NCBI GenBank assembly: GCA_021927905.1
Contig: BLLK01000022.1
Location: 1,922,001-1,986,000, forward strand
Reading direction: 5' to 3'
DNA length: 64,000 nt
From: Chaetoceros tenuissimus
Lineage: Eukaryota > Bacillariophyta > Thalassiosirophyceae > Chaetocerotales > Chaetocerotaceae
Positions 62,104-64,000 of this stretch are shown here, one piece after another. How positions within the stretch are numbered: position 1 is the stretch's first letter; each line of letters starts with the position of its first letter. Made by a program: the position numbers and the translations under genes. The notes under the pieces were generated by a model that saw only the letters and a list, made by a program, of their open reading frames with translations, was not told where the DNA came from and did no database searches.

Positions 62104-62547
62104 ATGGGGATTTTCTTGAAGTCTGTACCTGTTAGATCGAGAAAGGAAATACGTGCTCGTAGATACAAAGATGAAGAGTACACAGTTGCTGATTTCGTTG
62201 CAGAACTTGTTGAAGAGGCCGAAGTTCACAAGACAGAAATCAAAAAACGAAGTTACCAATTAGGCGAGCAAGTGATCAAAACATTCTATGAAGTACAAGA
62301 AGGTCTCAACAGAAAACAGTCATTGAGAGAAGAGAGAGAAAAGATTCATTCACAACATGAAGTTTTGAAGTCAAGAGGAAAAAGAAGATATTTTACAAAG
62401 GTGCAATTAGGGCCAAAGTCTAGTACCCGTTCTATCAAATCCTATGAAGATACCCCTGATACAAGTGATGAGGTTTCGGAGAAGGCTTACTACATTCATT
62501 ACTCTCTACTGGATGAGAAACTGCACTTATGGTGTTTCAGAGGATGA
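62104..62547 (+). CDS. Small basic protein, unknown family, paralogue B
   Basis: I start at the ATG at 62104 (MGIFLKSVPVRSRKEI). The block EYTVADFVAELVEEAEVHKT and ITEV-like spacing to VQEGLNRKQSLREE match paralogue A (NDFTVMDFL, GVHKGIRRGKSFQE). The C-terminus is uncertain. The open frame ends at 62547, but a +1 frame just past 62520 encodes a Ser/Asp-rich stretch (YGVSEDDDTF) resembling CGSLDDTFE in paralogue A. An unrecognised intron or a lesion there is possible. From 62104 the visible protein has 147 residues. Function unknown. Confidence 0.65.
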   Translation: MGIFLKSVPVRSRKEIRARRYKDEEYTVADFVAELVEEAEVHKTEIKKRSYQLGEQVIKTFYEVQEGLNRKQSLREEREKIHSQHEVLKSRGKRRYFTKVQLGPKSSTRSIKSYEDTPDTSDEVSEKAYYIHYSLLDEKLHLWCFRG

Positions 62548-63175
62548 TGATACTTTTACCAATCGAACGGAAAAGAAGAGCAGAGGATAGTGAAACAAAA
62601 ACAAGAGGAATAGGTAAGAAAGCTGAGGATTAAATACAGAATACACCTTCACTAGGATAAGACTTTAGATTTCGAGTTCGTTTGGGAACATCTGCAAAAG
62701 TGATAGAGTTAGTCAATTAGAAAATAATAAGTGTATGCATAGAACCAAGAGTATTACTCTTCCATAGATGCTTCAATGATTGCTGCGATAGTATTTTGAT
62801 TATATCTATCTCATTATTCATCACGATATATCAATATTGTTGTTTGACGAGTCCAATAATCTCTTTGCCAAAAACAAAAGAATTCTGGAAAAAGAAAGAT
62901 TTTCTAAAAATAAGGAAAGCTAAATTTGCAGATGAAGATGTCAATGACGTAGAGTAGTCTTGTCATGCTGTTTCAATGATGAGGTATTGAGTGAGTTAGT
63001 GAGTCAGTCTCATTTATCTTTTCATTTTCTATTATTTCAGTACCATCAACCAACAACCATCACACAAAAAGAACGCACAAACCACCTCGAGTATCACTGA
63101 ATTCCTCATATTCTATTCTATTTCGAAAGATGTGTGCTCCAACAATCGCTGACCCAAAAGGAAAGAGACAGACTG
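62548..63175. other. Intergenic region and leader of the reductase gene
   Basis: It holds the 3' flank of paralogue B and the 5' region of the reductase gene, including an out-of-frame ATG at 63130. Confidence 0.45.
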
Positions 63176-64000
63176 ATGAGGGTAAATCTGACTCTTCATG
63201 CGTACGTAACAAATAAGAAATGGATACTTAGAAAACGACCTGAAGGAATGTTCTGTGCTGATACAGATGTTGAATTAAAGACGGAAGAATTAAAACCACA
63301 CTCTCTGAAAAGTAATGAAGTAATGGTAGAGACACATGTTCTAAGTTGTGATGCATTCATTCGTACAATTTTAGATGAAGAGGCCTATCATGGCGTCGTT
63401 GAGATTGATGGTACATTACCTGCGATTGGATATGGAAAAGTCATCGCTGCTGGACCAGAGGCAAACTTAAAAGTAGGAACGATGGTTTCAGGAATGATGG
63501 GGGCACAAACACATACTGTTATCCAAGCAAACCAAGCTTTTAGAATGACGACGTTTCCTTTCATGAGTCCTACATCAAGCCTAGGATTGATGGGTCTTAC
63601 GAGTGGTCTCACGGCATATGTTGGATTGTTTTATGTATGCAAACGTCCAAGAAAAGGAGAAACTGTCGTTGTGACTGGTGCAGCTGGTGCTGTTGGAAGT
63701 ATTGCAGCTCAACTTGCAAAGAGTACAAAAGCCAGGGTCATTGGAGTAGCAGGCGGTGAAAAGAAATGTAATTTTCTCAAGGATGAGCTGGGTTTAGATG
63801 GTGCAATTGACTACAAGAATAAGCAAGCATCACTCGAAGAACAACTGGCGATTAACTGTCCAAATGGAATTGATTATATATACGATAATGTCGGTGGCTC
63901 AATCCTTGATTCATTACTAGATAAAATCAATCCCAAAGGACGTGTTGTCATATGTGGAGCCATTTCGCAGTATTCTGGCAATCTGAATAAAGGAAAGGTT
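63176..64000 (+). CDS. Medium-chain reductase, 2-alkenal/prostaglandin reductase-like (3' end outside window)
   Basis: NADPH-dependent zinc-free MDR enzyme that reduces activated double bonds (YncB/CurA/PTGR group). The N-terminal TNKKWILRKRPEG is the family's KxWxLxxRPEG start. Later landmarks are GYGKVIAAGPE, GLMGLTSGLTAYVGLF, the nucleotide motif TGAAGAVGSIAAQLAK, and DYIYDNVGGSILDSLL. The frame is open to the right edge. The start is unsure: the frame that encodes these motifs has ATG at 63176, while an ATG at 63130 (MCAPTIADPKGK) is in another frame with a possible GT donor at 63182. No acceptor I can find joins them without losing the RPEG region. I annotate the conservative start. Confidence 0.85.
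   Translation, partial: MRVNLTLHAYVTNKKWILRKRPEGMFCADTDVELKTEELKPHSLKSNEVMVETHVLSCDAFIRTILDEEAYHGVVEIDGTLPAIGYGKVIAAGPEANLKVGTMVSGMMGAQTHTVIQANQAFRMTTFPFMSPTSSLGLMGLTSGLTAYVGLFYVCKRPRKGETVVVTGAAGAVGSIAAQLAKSTKARVIGVAGGEKKCNFLKDELGLDGAIDYKNKQASLEEQLAINCPNGIDYIYDNVGGSILDSLLDKINPKGRVVICGAISQYSGNLNKGKV

Overview
The window looks like nuclear DNA of a diatom, probably a centric one. It is AT-rich, with about 30 closely packed genes on both strands and short GT-AG introns, mostly 64-130 nt. Three predicted proteins carry a signal peptide followed by an ASAF-like motif (genes starting at 4643, 14226 and 36173), the bipartite plastid-targeting signal of algae with secondary plastids. Helicase-associated (HA) repeats and short diatom-style ankyrin units also point to stramenopiles. 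The species is not determined. I saw no rRNA, tRNA, CRISPR array, retroelement or DNA transposon. All splice sites were read by eye and are predictions.

Layout. 1-4.6 kb: 3' part of a sulfatase, a membrane acyltransferase, and an intergenic region with two pentanucleotide arrays. 4.6-17.1 kb: a plastid-targeted coiled-coil protein; a 1655-residue fusion of four HA repeats, an F-box-like segment and a WD40-like propeller, spliced from three open frames; the small complex III subunit QCR6; and a plastid TPR/HAT RNA-maturation-type protein. 17.1-21.2 kb: a 190-bp tandem duplication and a divergent pair of seven-TM receptors. 21.6-35.7 kb: six paralogues of an ankyrin-like family I cannot name, three on + and three on -, one of them frameshifted, surrounding an SDR gene and a WW-domain protein. 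36.1-41.2 kb: a plastid-targeted P450 and a transporter-like/phospholipase-D fusion. 41.5-45.9 kb: a divergent pair of ankyrin plus CbbX-type AAA+ proteins. 46.0-49.8 kb: two paralogous ARM-like proteins separated by degenerate repeats. 50-56.5 kb: a 2-oxoglutarate oxygenase, a secreted tandem SOD-like protein, a membrane-anchored HSP70 ATPase-domain protein and a membrane-anchored phosphofructokinase. 57-64 kb: a large UIM protein, two small paralogues, and a medium-chain reductase cut by the right edge.

There is no operon logic. What organises the region is local gene duplication: the receptor pair, the six-gene family, the ankyrin-AAA pair, the ARM-like pair, the small-gene pair and the intergenic repeats. 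The six-gene family, with shared promoter and 3' flank sequence, basic C-terminal tails and one decaying copy, is the best candidate for something undescribed. The HA/F-box/WD40 fusion comes next.
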